Below the pieces are notes generated by a model. It made no database searches. It saw nothing but the letters and a program-made list of their open reading frames with translations, and was not told the origin of the DNA. A stretch of 64,000 bases of DNA from Pseudomonas baltica. GTDB taxonomy: Bacteria > Pseudomonadota > Gammaproteobacteria > Pseudomonadales > Pseudomonadaceae. Every line of letters starts with the position of its first letter. The stretch's first letter is position 1. The position numbers and the translations under genes were made by a program. The DNA lies in the NCBI RefSeq assembly GCF_014235765.1, contig NZ_JACMYH010000001.1, positions 62,001 through 126,000 on the forward strand, read 5' to 3'. Positions 11,045-20,656 of this stretch are shown in pieces.

Positions 11045-12315
11045 GACGGGGCTCCGGCCACTACGGGTTGCCGCGTGCGCACTGCGGTTTCGACGACAGC
11101 CGCCGCCTTGGCCGTGCCACCCGCGCTGGCCAGTTCTGCCTTCAAGCGGGCAAAGGCCGGTGTCGGCATGTCGAATACCTCGCGCAGCACCTGGGCAATG
11201 CGCGAAGGCCGCGCGCGGCGCTGCAACTGGCGACCGATGCCATGATGGCGCACGCGCGCGGCCACGCCGGGCTGGTCGAAGGCAATGGGCATCACCAGCA
11301 TGGGCGTGGCGCTGGCGATGGCATCCATCACGGTGTTCAGCCCCCCGTGGGTGATCACCGCATCGGCCCGTTCGAGGGCCCATTGCTGCGCCGCGAAATC
11401 GGTCACCCATGTGGCGCCCAGGCGGTGCAAGCGTTGCTCCGCAGTTGAATCGAGCAGGCCGCAGTGGGCTATCAGCAATTGCACGTCGAGGTGGCGGCAG
11501 GCCTTGGCCATCCGCTCGAACATGCCCAGGCGCTGGCCTTGCAGCGTGCCCAGGCTGGCGAAGACGAACGGGCGTTGCGGGTCGATTGGCCAGTGCCCCT
11601 GGCCGTGAATGGTAGCGTTGCGCAGCGGGCCGACGGCGTGCAGGTGGGGCGGGGCGTGCTGGCGGGGAAAGTCGAAGCCGGCCAGGGTCTGGCTGATCTG
11701 CGCCAGTGGCGAAAGACATTCGTGCAACGCACTGCGTGGCGCCAGGCCGAGGGTTTTCGCAGCGCTCTGGATGGCGCGCGCATGGGGCTTCATCAACCAA
11801 TCGTAGACCTGGGTGCTGCCGCGGTACATGTGCAGGCTGCGCTCGTCCGTGGCATAGGCGAAGGGCATCACCGGCAACGGCAGGCCCGGCTCACGGTTGA
11901 CCGGCAGCGCGCAGGCTATCGAAACGAAGGGCAGCCCCAGGCTTTCCGCGACCAGGCCGCCGGCAGCCTCCATCTGGTCGCACAGCAGCGCGTCGACGCC
12001 GTGTTGCGCCAAGGCTGCCGGCAGCTCGTCGCAGAACATGCGGGTGGTCGCTGCCAATTGCTCGATGATCTGCCGCAGGCCCCACGGTGTGCCTGGGTTT
12101 GCCGCCAGACGCAGGCTGCGCTGCAGGCTGCCGGGCGGATGGCTGGCCTGGCCCAGCACTGCGAAGCCGATACCGGGAGCCGTGACCCAGCGCGCGGCGT
12201 CCGCCTGGTGGAAGAACGTGACACGGTGGCCTCGTCGCATCAATTCCTCGGCCAAAGCCTGCAGGGCGTGAAAATGACTGTAGTAGGCGGGCGCCACGAC
12301 GCCGAAGTGGCTCAT
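11041..12315 (-). CDS. crtX: Zeaxanthin glucosyltransferase
   Basis: CrtX transfers glucose from UDP-glucose to the hydroxyls of zeaxanthin, giving the mono- and diglucoside. The 424-residue protein has a GT-B layout. The N-terminal acceptor half starts [17 protein letters not shown]. The C-terminal half carries the UDP-sugar binding signature ([16 protein letters not shown] followed by THGGLNT and the Asp-Gln pair in AFDQPG). It overlaps idi2 and crtY by four bases each (ATGA). Its presence predicts a polar glycosylated end product. Confidence 0.94.
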   Translation of the reverse strand: MSHFGVVAPAYYSHFHALQALAEELMRRGHRVTFFHQADAARWVTAPGIGFAVLGQASHPPGSLQRSLRLAANPGTPWGLRQIIEQLAATTRMFCDELPAALAQHGVDALLCDQMEAAGGLVAESLGLPFVSIACALPVNREPGLPLPVMPFAYATDERSLHMYRGSTQVYDWLMKPHARAIQSAAKTLGLAPRSALHECLSPLAQISQTLAGFDFPRQHAPPHLHAVGPLRNATIHGQGHWPIDPQRPFVFASLGTLQGQRLGMFERMAKACRHLDVQLLIAHCGLLDSTAEQRLHRLGATWVTDFAAQQWALERADAVITHGGLNTVMDAIASATPMLVMPIAFDQPGVAARVRHHGIGRQLQRRARPSRIAQVLREVFDMPTPAFARLKAELASAGGTAKAAAVVETAVRTRQPVVAGAPS

Positions 12316-13358
12316 CGAGGCAGGGCCTGCGGACCCAGCAGGCGGGCATGGCGCAGGCCTGACAGATTGGCCGAGCCGGTACAGAAACAGGCCACGCGCA
12401 GTTGGCGGATGACCACCTCGAAGTGTTCGATCACCGCTTCGGTGGACAGCGTTGCGCCTGGCAGCACGGCAGCGGCCTGGCCAACGATGTCCGCGCCCAG
12501 GCGAATGGCCTTGGCTGCATCGACGCCATCGCGAACGCCGCCCGAGGCAATCAAGCGTACCTGCGGCAAGGCCTGGCGCACGGTCTGGATGCAGGTCGCC
12601 GTGGGAATGCCCCAGCCGGCGAATGCCATGGCCACCGCACGGTCGGCCGCGCGGGTGGCGCGTTCACCTTCCACTGCGGCCCAGCTGGTACCGCCTGCGC
12701 CCGCCACATCAATGACCTGCACGCCGGCCTCGACCAAGGTCTGCGCGACGCTGGCCGAGAGTCCGGCGCCGACTTCCTTGATCACCACCGGTACTTTCAG
12801 AACAGTCACTGCACGGGCGATCTGCGCCAGCACGCCGCGCCAGTGCCGGTCGCCTTCGGGCTGCACCGCTTCTTGCAGCGGGTTGAGATGAATGATCAGG
12901 CCGTTGGCTTCCAGGGTGTCGACCGCACGATGGGCGAGGTCCATGCCGTCTTTCTCGAGCAACTGTGCTGCACCGATGTTGGCCAGTAGCGGGATGTCCG
13001 GGGCGATGCGCCGCAGGTCGCGGGTGAGCCCCTGGTCGTTGCCGGTCTGCAGGCTGACCCGCTGCGAGCCGACACCCATGGCGATGCCCAGCGCCTGCGC
13101 CGCTTCGGCGAGGTGACGGTTGATCGCCACGGAGCGCAGGGCGCCACCGGTCATGGAACTGATCAGCAAGGGTGCGCGCAGGGCGATGTCGAGCAACGAG
13201 CTGCTCAGGTCGATGTCTGCCAGGTCCAGTTCGGGCAGCGCACAGTGTTCGAACTGGACCACGTCCCAGCCGGCGCCCGCCCGTGTGCCGGCCCTGAGCG
13301 GGTCCAGAACGATGTCCAGGTGGTCATCCTTGCGTCGACTCAACTCGTCGTGCTTCAT
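12312..13358 (-). CDS. fni: Isopentenyl-diphosphate delta-isomerase, type 2 (FMN)
   Basis: This 348-residue enzyme interconverts isopentenyl and dimethylallyl diphosphate, balancing the C5 supply for carotenoid synthesis. It belongs to the type 2, FMN/NADPH-dependent family: the N-terminal RKDDH (residues 9-13), LISSMTGG (about 65-72) and the later glycine-rich [11 protein letters not shown] are all visible. It is the first gene of the leftward crt operon and overlaps crtX by four bases. An idi2 inside the cluster is also known from some Pantoea clusters. Confidence 0.94.
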   Translation of the reverse strand: MKHDELSRRKDDHLDIVLDPLRAGTRAGAGWDVVQFEHCALPELDLADIDLSSSLLDIALRAPLLISSMTGGALRSVAINRHLAEAAQALGIAMGVGSQRVSLQTGNDQGLTRDLRRIAPDIPLLANIGAAQLLEKDGMDLAHRAVDTLEANGLIIHLNPLQEAVQPEGDRHWRGVLAQIARAVTVLKVPVVIKEVGAGLSASVAQTLVEAGVQVIDVAGAGGTSWAAVEGERATRAADRAVAMAFAGWGIPTATCIQTVRQALPQVRLIASGGVRDGVDAAKAIRLGADIVGQAAAVLPGATLSTEAVIEHFEVVIRQLRVACFCTGSANLSGLRHARLLGPQALPR

Positions 13359-13581
13359 GTCAGCTCCATTGCTCAGGAATCATTTACGGCCGCCTGCGGT
13401 CTGTCCATGGTAGAGAGTTGTACGGCGTGCTCATATTCGCATAACGTATGTCCATCTTCACAGGCTCAGGCATCGGCGCTGCGCAGTCGTTCCTTGTTTA
13501 GGAGCGCAGCTGCCCGCGCCAGGCCATGCCGATACCTCGTCTCCGGCGGCCGCAGGACTCGAAACAAGAACAGAGGGAACG
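13359..13581. promoter_or_regulatory. Divergent promoter region between idi2 and crtE
   Basis: These 223 bases separate two divergently transcribed carotenoid genes and must carry both promoters. The part from about 13410 to 13460 is locally AT-richer (ATATTCGCATAACGTATG), a plausible place for one promoter. I could not define -35/-10 pairs or an operator with confidence. Confidence 0.5.
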
Positions 13582-14487
13582 ATGACAGCTGACACGTCTG
13601 CGACCAGCGATAGCGGTTTCACCGAGCACATGGCCCTGCTGCGCACGACCATCGAAGCGCGCCTGGACGCCTTGCTGCCCACGGCGAGCAATGAGCGCGA
13701 CCTTGTGGCCACGGCGATGCGCGATGGTGCCCTGGCGCCGGGCAAGCGCATGCGTCCGATCCTGTTGATCCTGGCGTCGAACGGCTTGGGGGCCAGCGAC
13801 CAGGCGGCCCTGGATCTGGGCTGCGCGGTGGAAATGGTCCACGCCGCATCGCTGGTGCTCGATGACATGCCCTGCATGGACGACGCCAGGCTGCGCCGGG
13901 GCCGTGTCACCACGCACCTGGCGTTTGGCGAAGACGTTGCCATTCTGGCTGCAGTGGCGCTGTTGTCGCGGGCCTTCGCCGTGGTGGCGGGCATCGACGG
14001 GCTGAAGCCTTCGATTCGAACCCAGTTGGTGGAAATATTGGCCAACGCCATCGGCGCTCAAGGTCTGGCCCGGGGTCAGCTGCAAGACCTGCGCGAAGGC
14101 CTGCACCCGCGCACCGCAGAGGAAATTGCCGCCACCAACAACCTCAAGACCGGCGTGCTGTTCAGCGCAATCATGGACATGGCCTACCTGATCAGCGATG
14201 CACCACCGCCTACACGCGCCGTGCTGCAGTGCTTTGCCCTGGAACTGGGGCAGGCCTTCCAACTGTACGACGATCTTCATGATCACAGCCCAGCCACGGC
14301 CAAGGACCAGGGCAAGGACGACGGCAAGTCGACCTTCATGGCGCTGTGCGGTGAGGATGAAGTAAAGCGGCGCCTGCAGGAACACCTGGACAAGGCTCGC
14401 GCCTGCCTGGCCGACGCCTATGCGCAGGATGATCACATCAGCCGCTTCCTGCAGCTGATATTCGTCAAGGCCGCTACCTGCGCGTGA
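13582..14487 (+). CDS. crtE: Geranylgeranyl diphosphate synthase
   Basis: CrtE extends farnesyl or dimethylallyl diphosphate to geranylgeranyl diphosphate, the CrtB substrate. The 301-residue trans-prenyltransferase has GKRMRP at about 54-59, the first Asp-rich motif DDMPCMDD at 94-101 (the bacterial form with the two-residue insertion), and the second as YDDLHD. A ribosome site (AGAGGGAACG) precedes the ATG. Unlike Pantoea clusters, where crtE heads the operon, here it is on the opposite strand, so it can be regulated separately. A strong hairpin follows it. Confidence 0.93.
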   Translation: MTADTSATSDSGFTEHMALLRTTIEARLDALLPTASNERDLVATAMRDGALAPGKRMRPILLILASNGLGASDQAALDLGCAVEMVHAASLVLDDMPCMDDARLRRGRVTTHLAFGEDVAILAAVALLSRAFAVVAGIDGLKPSIRTQLVEILANAIGAQGLARGQLQDLREGLHPRTAEEIAATNNLKTGVLFSAIMDMAYLISDAPPPTRAVLQCFALELGQAFQLYDDLHDHSPATAKDQGKDDGKSTFMALCGEDEVKRRLQEHLDKARACLADAYAQDDHISRFLQLIFVKAATCA

Positions 14488-14534
14488 CCTTCACCTGTCA
14501 GTACTCCTTTTCCCGAATTATGCTCCTTCACGAC

Positions 14535-14564
14535 AAAGGGCATCGAGTACGCTCGATGCCCTTT
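14535..14564. terminator. Perfect hairpin terminator after crtE
   Basis: Two perfectly complementary 13-base arms (AAAGGGCATCGAG and its complement) surround the loop TACG. The arms begin with AAA and end with TTT, so the hairpin can act in both directions, ending crtE from the left and the 90-residue hypothetical gene from the right. Confidence 0.85.
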
Positions 14565-14602
14565 GCTGTTCGATCGGGTTGAAGGTCTGCGCTACCTGAT
14601 CG

Positions 14603-14875
14603 TCAGGCGTGCGGGTTGCTGCCTTTCTCCGCATCGTGTTTCTTCGCGGCGTCGACGCCTGCGCTGCTCAGTTTTATCGGGTATTCGAGCGCGGGTTCGT
14701 GGTCTTCGACCGTGACCGGCTTGCCCTGGATCAGGCCTTTTTCCTGCAGCGTCTTGATCATTCCGGCCACTGCCTTCTCGCCGCGATAATTGTCGAGAAT
14801 TTCCTTGCCCAGGCCGTGGGGATGCGCGTGCAGCAAACGGGTGAGTACTTCGTGCTCAAGTTCGACGTTGCTCAT
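14603..14875 (-). CDS. Hypothetical protein, 90 aa, winged-helix-like
   Basis: This small soluble protein starts MSNVELEHEVL at ATG 14875, with AGAGAGG as ribosome site. An upstream ATG (14908) is in frame but has no such site. The sequence (LLHAHPHGLGKEIL, then GMIKTLQEKGLIQGKP) resembles a winged-helix fold with a recognition helix and wing, but no named family can be assigned. The C-terminal part is charged. It stands alone. Confidence 0.65.
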   Translation of the reverse strand: MSNVELEHEVLTRLLHAHPHGLGKEILDNYRGEKAVAGMIKTLQEKGLIQGKPVTVEDHEPALEYPIKLSSAGVDAAKKHDAEKGSNPHA

Positions 14876-15102
14876 GAATGCCTCTCTGACTGCTGAATGA
14901 AAATGCATCGGTTACGCCATTGTGACTCGGTCAGGCGCGAGAGATTCCTTGCGTCTGCGATCACACCTGCACAGGCGCCGCACAAAAAAAACAAACTTTT
15001 GCGCGGACAAGGAAGTCGACTTTGCACGCGTATCCATTTCGAGGGATGTTTTCGCAACGCATTTTTTGCGCACCTTTTCTTTACCAACCTATGGAGATAC
15101 CC

Positions 15103-15960
15103 ATGGCCAACTATCCAACTCCGCCGTTCGAGCCGCAGCAGCAATCGGTACCTGGCACGCAGTCGAAGATGAATCCCGTTCCCGACTGTGGCGAAACCAG
15201 CTACAAGGGCTCAGGACGGATGGCCAACAAGGTCGCCCTGATCACCGGTGGCGACAGCGGCATTGGCCGCGCTGTGGCGATTGCCTATGCCCGCGAAGGC
15301 GCTGACGTTGTGATCTCTTACCTCGATGAGCATGAGGACGCCAAGGACACCGCCCGTTACGTCGAGGAAGCCGGACGCCAGTGCTTGCTGCTGCCAGGCG
15401 ATCTGGCCGAGAAAGAGCAGTGCCTGGCCATCGTGGAGAAGACGGTCGAGCGTTTCGGCCGTATCGACGTTCTGGTCAACAACGCCGCGTTCCAGATGAG
15501 CCACGAAACCCTGGACGAGATTCCTGACGAGGAGTGGGTGCGTACCTTCGATATCAACATCACAGCGATGTTTCGTATCTGCAAGGCAGCAGTGCCGCAC
15601 ATGCCGTCGGGCGGTTCGATCATCAACACCAGCTCGGTCAACTCGGACATGCCCAAGCCGACCCTGCTGCCCTACGCGACCACCAAGGGCGCGATTGCCA
15701 ACTTCACCGCGGGCCTGGCGCAGTTGCTGGGCAAGAAAAACATCCGCGTGAACAGCGTGGCACCGGGCCCGATCTGGACGCCATTGATTCCGGCGACCAT
15801 GCCGCCGGACGCAGTGAAGACCTTTGGCGAAGAAACCCCGCTGGGTCGCCCGGGGCAGCCGGTGGAGGTGTCGCCTATCTATGTGTTGCTCGGGTCTGAT
15901 GAAAGCAGCTATATCTCCGGTTCGCGCTATGCGGTGACAGGGGGCAAGCCTATTCTGTAA
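15103..15960 (+). CDS. Short-chain dehydrogenase/reductase
   Basis: This 285-residue NAD(P)-dependent oxidoreductase is of the YghA/YdaD-like branch, which has an N-terminal extension of about 40 residues (PPFEPQQQSVPG). The coenzyme motif is TGGDSGIGRA near residue 48, followed by NNAA. The catalytic Ser lies in INTSSVNS and the Tyr-Lys pair in YATTKGA. The ATG at 15103 has a GGAGA ribosome site; upstream in-frame ATGs do not. Related genes are often stress-induced in other bacteria, but the substrate is unknown. Confidence 0.88.
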   Translation: MANYPTPPFEPQQQSVPGTQSKMNPVPDCGETSYKGSGRMANKVALITGGDSGIGRAVAIAYAREGADVVISYLDEHEDAKDTARYVEEAGRQCLLLPGDLAEKEQCLAIVEKTVERFGRIDVLVNNAAFQMSHETLDEIPDEEWVRTFDINITAMFRICKAAVPHMPSGGSIINTSSVNSDMPKPTLLPYATTKGAIANFTAGLAQLLGKKNIRVNSVAPGPIWTPLIPATMPPDAVKTFGEETPLGRPGQPVEVSPIYVLLGSDESSYISGSRYAVTGGKPIL

Positions 15961-15999
15961 GGCTGCGCCCGGTTGGCGGTCCTTGTTTTGTCCGCTCGG

Positions 16000-16098
16000 G
16001 CCTCTTCGCGGGCAGAGCCCGCTCCCACATACTCCCAAGTCCACCCGGGACCCCTGTGGGAGCGGGGCGGGCGGCGAGCCCTCTGCCCGCGAAGAGGC
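16000..16098. repeat. Inverted pair of REP elements
   Basis: A REP-like element (about 16000-16030, CCTCTTCGCGGGCAGAGCCC) and its inverted partner (about 16054-16098, containing GAGCCCTCTGCCCGCGAAGAG) flank a short spacer, with CTCCCACA and TGTGGGAG at the inner edges. The pair can fold into one long hairpin, the REPIN layout common in P. putida and P. fluorescens genomes. It lies between the converging SDR and ABC-transporter genes and may protect or end both mRNAs. Confidence 0.85.
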
Positions 16099-16118
16099 GC
16101 TCCAGCCGTACATAAAGA

Positions 16119-16832
16119 TCAAACCACATGAGCGACCTGCAGCCGCGTCAACGCCTGCACCTTCAATCCCGCCAACACCGGATCCCGCCGATCCCTCGGC
16201 TGCGCCAGATCCACATCGATCCCACCGCCTATGCCACTGGCCCGATGCCCCATCACCAACACCCGATCACTCAGATATAGCGCTTCATCCACGTCATGAG
16301 TCACCAGCAACAACGCGATGTCATGGCGCTCAGCCAAGTCCAGCAACAAATCCTGCAGCTTCATTCGGGTGAACGCATCCACGGCACTGAACGGCTCGTC
16401 CAGCAGCAACACCTTGGGCCTGGAATAAAGCCCACGGGCGATCGCCACCCGCTGCGCCATGCCGCCAGACAATGCCTTGGGCAGCGCCTCGGCAAACCCG
16501 CCCAGTCCCACTTCGTCTATCAGCTGCCGCACCCAGGCCTGGTCATAATGCCCATCATCGTGAAAGCCGATGTTGCGCTCTACATTCAGCCAAGGCATCA
16601 GCCGCGGTTCCTGAAACACGAACGCCACCGAGTCGCCCGCGCTGTCGAGCTCACCGGTGTAGTCCTGATCGAGCCCTGCGGCGATGCGCAGCAGCGTACT
16701 TTTGCCGCAACCACTGGGCCCCAGCAGGCTGACCCGCTCACCAGGTTGCAACTGCAGTTCCAGGTCCTTGAGCACCACGGTGTCGCCGAATGCCTTGCGC
16801 CGGACACGGAGGCTCAACAGGGCATCGTTCAT
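16119..16832 (-). CDS. ABC transporter ATP-binding protein, SsuB-like
   Basis: This 237-residue ATPase powers a nitrate/sulfonate/taurine-type importer. The Walker A GPSGCGKST is near residue 40. The signature SGGMAQRVAIARG and the Walker B LLLDEPFSAVD follow, with the switch His in VTHDVDEAL. The ATG overlaps the permease stop (ATGA). The frame is open upstream into the permease gene but only this start suits the family. It is last in a binding protein - permease - ATPase operon. Confidence 0.9.
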   Translation of the reverse strand: MNDALLSLRVRRKAFGDTVVLKDLELQLQPGERVSLLGPSGCGKSTLLRIAAGLDQDYTGELDSAGDSVAFVFQEPRLMPWLNVERNIGFHDDGHYDQAWVRQLIDEVGLGGFAEALPKALSGGMAQRVAIARGLYSRPKVLLLDEPFSAVDAFTRMKLQDLLLDLAERHDIALLLVTHDVDEALYLSDRVLVMGHRASGIGGGIDVDLAQPRDRRDPVLAGLKVQALTRLQVAHVV

Positions 16833-17668
16833 GAGCGGCTCCCCGAGGCTTCGCCGGTGAATGCATCGCGCCAGCTGACGCAGCGTCGCTCGAGGGCCGC
16901 AAGCAGGCCATCGCTGAGCTTGCCGAGCACCGCCAGGGCGAGGATCGCTGCCAGAACGATGTCCGGCCGCGAGGTTTCGCGTCCGTCGCTGAGCAGGTAA
17001 CCCAGGCCTTTGGTCGCGGCAATCAATTCGGCGGCGACCAGAAACATCCAGGCCATGCTCAGGCCGCTGCGCAGGCCGGTGAACAATCCCGGCATGGCCG
17101 CCGGCAACAGGATACGCACGGTCAGTCGGCGGGCGTTGAAACCATACATCTGGCCGACCTCGACCAGCTTGCGGTCGATGTTGCGAATGGCGGCAACACC
17201 GTTGACGTACACCGGAAAAAACGCGCCGATGGCAATAAGCACGATCTTGGACGTCTCGTCGATGCCCAGCCACAGCAGCAACAAGGGCACCCAGGCCAGG
17301 CTCGGTATGGCGCGCAGACCCGCGAAGGTCGGCTCCAGATAGGCCTCGGCTTCCCGGCTCAGGCCCACCCAGGCGGCAAATACCAGGGCCAGCGACGCAC
17401 CGATGACGAAACCTGCCAGCACGCGGCCCACGCTGGCGAGCACGTGCTTGCCCAGCGCGCCCTGCGCCAGTTCGGCGAGCGTCAGTGCCACATCGCTGGG
17501 CGCCGGCATCTGGTAGGCGGGAATCCAGCCGGCCCGCACCACGACTTCCAGCACTGCGACGATCATGCAGGGCAGCAGCCAGCCCTTGGCGCCGCGTCGC
17601 CAGGCCGTCGATACACGCCCAGGGGACGATGCGGCGACCCTGGGCAGGGCTTTTTCCGAAGTGCTCAT
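16829..17668 (-). CDS. ABC transporter permease, SsuC-like
   Basis: This 279-residue inner-membrane permease has about six membrane segments and the EAA-type loop that contacts the ATPase (LVEVGQMYGFNARRL near the middle, followed by ILLPAAMPGL). It belongs to the TauC/SsuC group. It follows the binding-protein gene with a 4-base gap and overlaps the ATPase gene by four. The N-terminal 30 residues are a basic cytoplasmic extension. Confidence 0.9.
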   Translation of the reverse strand: MSTSEKALPRVAASSPGRVSTAWRRGAKGWLLPCMIVAVLEVVVRAGWIPAYQMPAPSDVALTLAELAQGALGKHVLASVGRVLAGFVIGASLALVFAAWVGLSREAEAYLEPTFAGLRAIPSLAWVPLLLLWLGIDETSKIVLIAIGAFFPVYVNGVAAIRNIDRKLVEVGQMYGFNARRLTVRILLPAAMPGLFTGLRSGLSMAWMFLVAAELIAATKGLGYLLSDGRETSRPDIVLAAILALAVLGKLSDGLLAALERRCVSWRDAFTGEASGSRS

Positions 17669-17672
17669 GAAT

Positions 17673-18659
17673 TCATGGCTTCCCGATGACGTCAGCGCTG
17701 AAGCGCGGCTCGATCAGGCGATCGACCACCTCGTTGACGTCCACGCCTTTGCGCACCAGGCCTTCGGCGGTCAGGATCGGTGCCGCAGCCTTGAGTGCCT
17801 CGACCTGCTTGGGGCCTGGCTGTGCATCGCTGAAGTCGGTACGCGACAGCTGCAGCTTGGCCACATCCAGCGGCAAGCCGGATTCCTTGGCCAGCAGTGC
17901 TGCCAGATCGTCGGGATGCTCCCGCGCCCAGGTACGTGCCTGCTCGTAGGCCTTGATGACCTGCTCGACGGTGTCGGCGTGTTCTGCCGCGAATGTTTCG
18001 GTGACGCTGATCACCCCGTAGCTGTTGAACTCGATGTTGCGATACAGCAACTGTGAGCCAGCCTGCAATTGGCTGGCCGCCAGCAACGGGTCGAGCCCGG
18101 CCCAGGCGTCGACATCGCCACGTTCCAGAGCAATGCGGCCGTCGGCATGCTGCAGGTGGACCAGCTCCACATCATCCTTGCTCAGCCCAGCCTGCTGCAG
18201 GCTGCGCAAGGTGAACAGAAAAGGGTCGGTGCCTTTGGTGGCGGCGATCTTCTTGCCCTTGAGATCGGCAACGGTCTTGATCGTCGAGTCCTTGCGCACG
18301 GCCAGGGCCGTCCATTCCGGGCGGCTGGCGATGTACACGGTCTTGATCGGGCTGCCATTGGCGCGGCTCAGCACCGCCGCAAGGCCGGCGGTCGAGGCGA
18401 AGTCGATACTGCCGCCGTTGAGGTATTCCAGGGAGCGATTGCTGCCTTGGCTGAGCACCCAGTCGACCTTGGTACCGGGCAGGGCTTTCTCCAGCCAGCC
18501 GAAATGTCGCAGCACCAGGCTGGTGGGCGAGTAGTAGGCGTAGTCCAGGCGAACCTCGGCGGGCGCTGCGGCCTGGGCGGTGCTGCCGAGGGCGGCCAGC
18601 AGCACGGCGGCAGCCAGCAGGGGTTTGGACAGGCGTGAGAACAGGGTCATGGTGATCAT
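17673..18659 (-). CDS. Aliphatic sulfonate-type ABC binding protein
   Basis: This 328-residue periplasmic protein has a signal peptide (LLAAAVLLAALGSTAQA, cleavage near residue 30) and the SsuA/TauA fold. Recognisable parts are LDYAYYSPTSLVLR, LSQGSNRSLEYL and KGKKIAATKGTDP. It delivers its ligand, probably an organosulfonate, to the adjoining permease. There is no monooxygenase gene such as ssuD or tauD nearby, so the ligand is uncertain. An ATG at 18650, three codons in, is an alternative start. Confidence 0.88.
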   Translation of the reverse strand: MITMTLFSRLSKPLLAAAVLLAALGSTAQAAAPAEVRLDYAYYSPTSLVLRHFGWLEKALPGTKVDWVLSQGSNRSLEYLNGGSIDFASTAGLAAVLSRANGSPIKTVYIASRPEWTALAVRKDSTIKTVADLKGKKIAATKGTDPFLFTLRSLQQAGLSKDDVELVHLQHADGRIALERGDVDAWAGLDPLLAASQLQAGSQLLYRNIEFNSYGVISVTETFAAEHADTVEQVIKAYEQARTWAREHPDDLAALLAKESGLPLDVAKLQLSRTDFSDAQPGPKQVEALKAAAPILTAEGLVRKGVDVNEVVDRLIEPRFSADVIGKP

Positions 18660-18784
18660 TCCTTGGCAGGGGAGAGCCGGCTGGCACGCCGGACCCCAAG
18701 CCTAAATGATCTAAAAAACCAACTGTAAATACCTTTTGGATCTTAGCTTAGACTGCTGGCTAGTCGCTCGCGGGTCACTGACTC

Positions 18785-20080
18785 TCAGCGATTGACGGTC
18801 TTGGCCGGCAGTGCCAGAACCAGCAGGCAACTGAGCAGCAGGCAGGCGGCGAAGATCCACAGGGCAATCTGCGGGCTGTGGAAGCGATCCATCACCACAC
18901 CCATCAGGGAATTGCTGACCAGACCGGCAATGTTGGCCAGCGAACAGGCCAGGGCGAAACCGGTGGCCGCTGCGGTGCCCTTGAGAAAGGTCGCCGGCAG
19001 GCTGAAGAACACCGGCACTGCGCCAATGATGGCCAGCGAAGCCACCGAGAACAGCAGGACCGTGATCGCCACGTTCTGGGTGAAGAAGGTGCTGAGAAAC
19101 ATCGCTGCGGCGCCGACGATGAAAGGCACGATGATGTGCCAGCGCCGCTCGCGGTATCGGTCCGAACTGGCGCCGATGGCCAGCATGCCGATCAGCCCGG
19201 CAAGGCTGGGAATGGCGACCAGCAGGCCGATGTCGCCGGCATTCGCCACCCCGGCATTGCGAATGAACGTGGGCAGCCAGAACCCCATGGCGTAGGCGCT
19301 CAGCAGAATCGAGAAATCGATGCCGCCGAGCATCCACACCTTGATGTCGAAAAAGCCTGCACGAAACGAGTGGCCGCCGCGGTTTTCGCTCTCGTCCCTG
19401 GCCAGCACTGCCTGCAGTTGGTGTTTCTCGCGCTCGCTCAGCCATTTTGCATCGCCAATGCCATTGGGCAGGATGGCCAGGCAGAGCACGCCCAGTATCA
19501 CGGTGGGAATGGCCTCGAGGAGGAACAGCCACTGCCAGTTATGCAGGCCGCCGACACCGTCGAAGCTGCCCATGATCCAGCCGGAGAGGGGACCGCCGAT
19601 CAGGCTCGACAACGGCAGGCCGATCATGAACAGGGCGATGATGCGGCTGCGTCGGTACGACGGGAACCATTGGCTCAGGTAGAACAGCACGCCCGGCAGA
19701 AACCCGGCTTCGGCGGCGCCCAGCAGAAACCGCAGAAGGTAGAAATGCCATTGGCTGGTGACGAACATGGTCAGCCCGGAGAGCACGCCCCAACTGATCA
19801 TGATGCGCGCGATCCACAGGCGCGCGCCGACCTTCTGCAGCACCAGGTTGCTCGGTACCTCGAACAGGATGTAGCCGACGAAGAACAGGCCCGCGCCCAG
19901 TCCGTAGGCGGTTTCGCTCATGTGCAGGGTGTCGAGCATCTGCAGTTTGGCGAAGCCCACGTTGATGCGGTCGAGGTACGAGGCCAGGTAGCAGAGGCAC
20001 AGGAACGGGATCAACCGCCAGACGATCTTGCGGTACGTTTCGGCGCTCGCGTGCTCGGGCAGGCCGGAGATGGATGACAT
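18785..20080 (-). CDS. MFS transporter, anion:cation symporter family
   Basis: This 431-residue twelve-helix transporter belongs to the ACS family, which moves organic acids such as hexuronates, phthalate or tartrate with protons. Visible hallmarks are the N-terminal RLIPFLCLCYLASYLDRIN and the cytoplasmic loop after helix 2. The true start is ATG 20080 (MSSISGLPEH) with AGGAGTTCTTGC before it. The frame runs on upstream through repeats but that part is not coding. It is transcribed toward the SsuA-like gene, with 125 bases between them. The substrate is unknown. Confidence 0.88.
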   Translation of the reverse strand: MSSISGLPEHASAETYRKIVWRLIPFLCLCYLASYLDRINVGFAKLQMLDTLHMSETAYGLGAGLFFVGYILFEVPSNLVLQKVGARLWIARIMISWGVLSGLTMFVTSQWHFYLLRFLLGAAEAGFLPGVLFYLSQWFPSYRRSRIIALFMIGLPLSSLIGGPLSGWIMGSFDGVGGLHNWQWLFLLEAIPTVILGVLCLAILPNGIGDAKWLSEREKHQLQAVLARDESENRGGHSFRAGFFDIKVWMLGGIDFSILLSAYAMGFWLPTFIRNAGVANAGDIGLLVAIPSLAGLIGMLAIGASSDRYRERRWHIIVPFIVGAAAMFLSTFFTQNVAITVLLFSVASLAIIGAVPVFFSLPATFLKGTAAATGFALACSLANIAGLVSNSLMGVVMDRFHSPQIALWIFAACLLLSCLLVLALPAKTVNR

Positions 20081-20120
20081 GCAAGAACTCCTGAAGCATT
20101 GAGAAAGTCGGGATGTATCC

Positions 20121-20470
20121 CGTAGGAGCGGTCCGTGGCCGCGAACGCCGAACTGCGGTCTGTCCGATACACCGCAGCGCCTGTTTCGCGGTCGATGACC
20201 GCTCCTACGGATGAATGCGGACCCTCGTAGGAGCGGTTCGTGGCCGCGAATGCCGCACTGCGGTCTGTCCGATACACCGCAGCGCCTGTTTCGCGGTCGA
20301 TGACCGCTCCTACGGATGAATGCGGACCCTCGTAGGAGCGGTCCGTGGCCGCGAATGCCGCGCCGCGGTCTGTCCGATACACCGCAGCGCCTGTTTCGCG
20401 GTCGATGACCGCTCCTACGGATGAATGCGGACCCTCGTAGGAGCGGTCCATGCCGCGAACGCCGCACTGC
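20121..20470. repeat. Three tandem 105-bp REPIN units plus a partial copy
   Basis: Units begin at 20121, 20226 and 20331, with exactly 105 bases each, and a truncated fourth begins at 20436. Every unit opens CGTAGGAGCGGT...GGCCGCGAA and closes with the inverted counterpart TTCGCGGTCGATGACCGCTC, so each can fold as a REPIN hairpin. Units differ at only a few bases. The rest of the 576-base gap (20081-20120 and 20471-20656) holds the upstream regions of the MFS gene and of the fusion gene. Confidence 0.95.
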
Positions 20471-20656
20471 TCGGTGCGTGGCGATGATAATCGTTGCGCT
20501 CGATGCATGCAGCATGGGTGCCAGCCTGGGGGGCAAATAATCGCGTAGACTGCCGGCGTCGGCGAGCAGGTTCGCGCCGCGTCGCTTTAATCCACACGCT
20601 CGATCCGGCCATACGCCGGACGGCATCGGTCCGGGCAAGGCGGAGCATCTTCTTCT

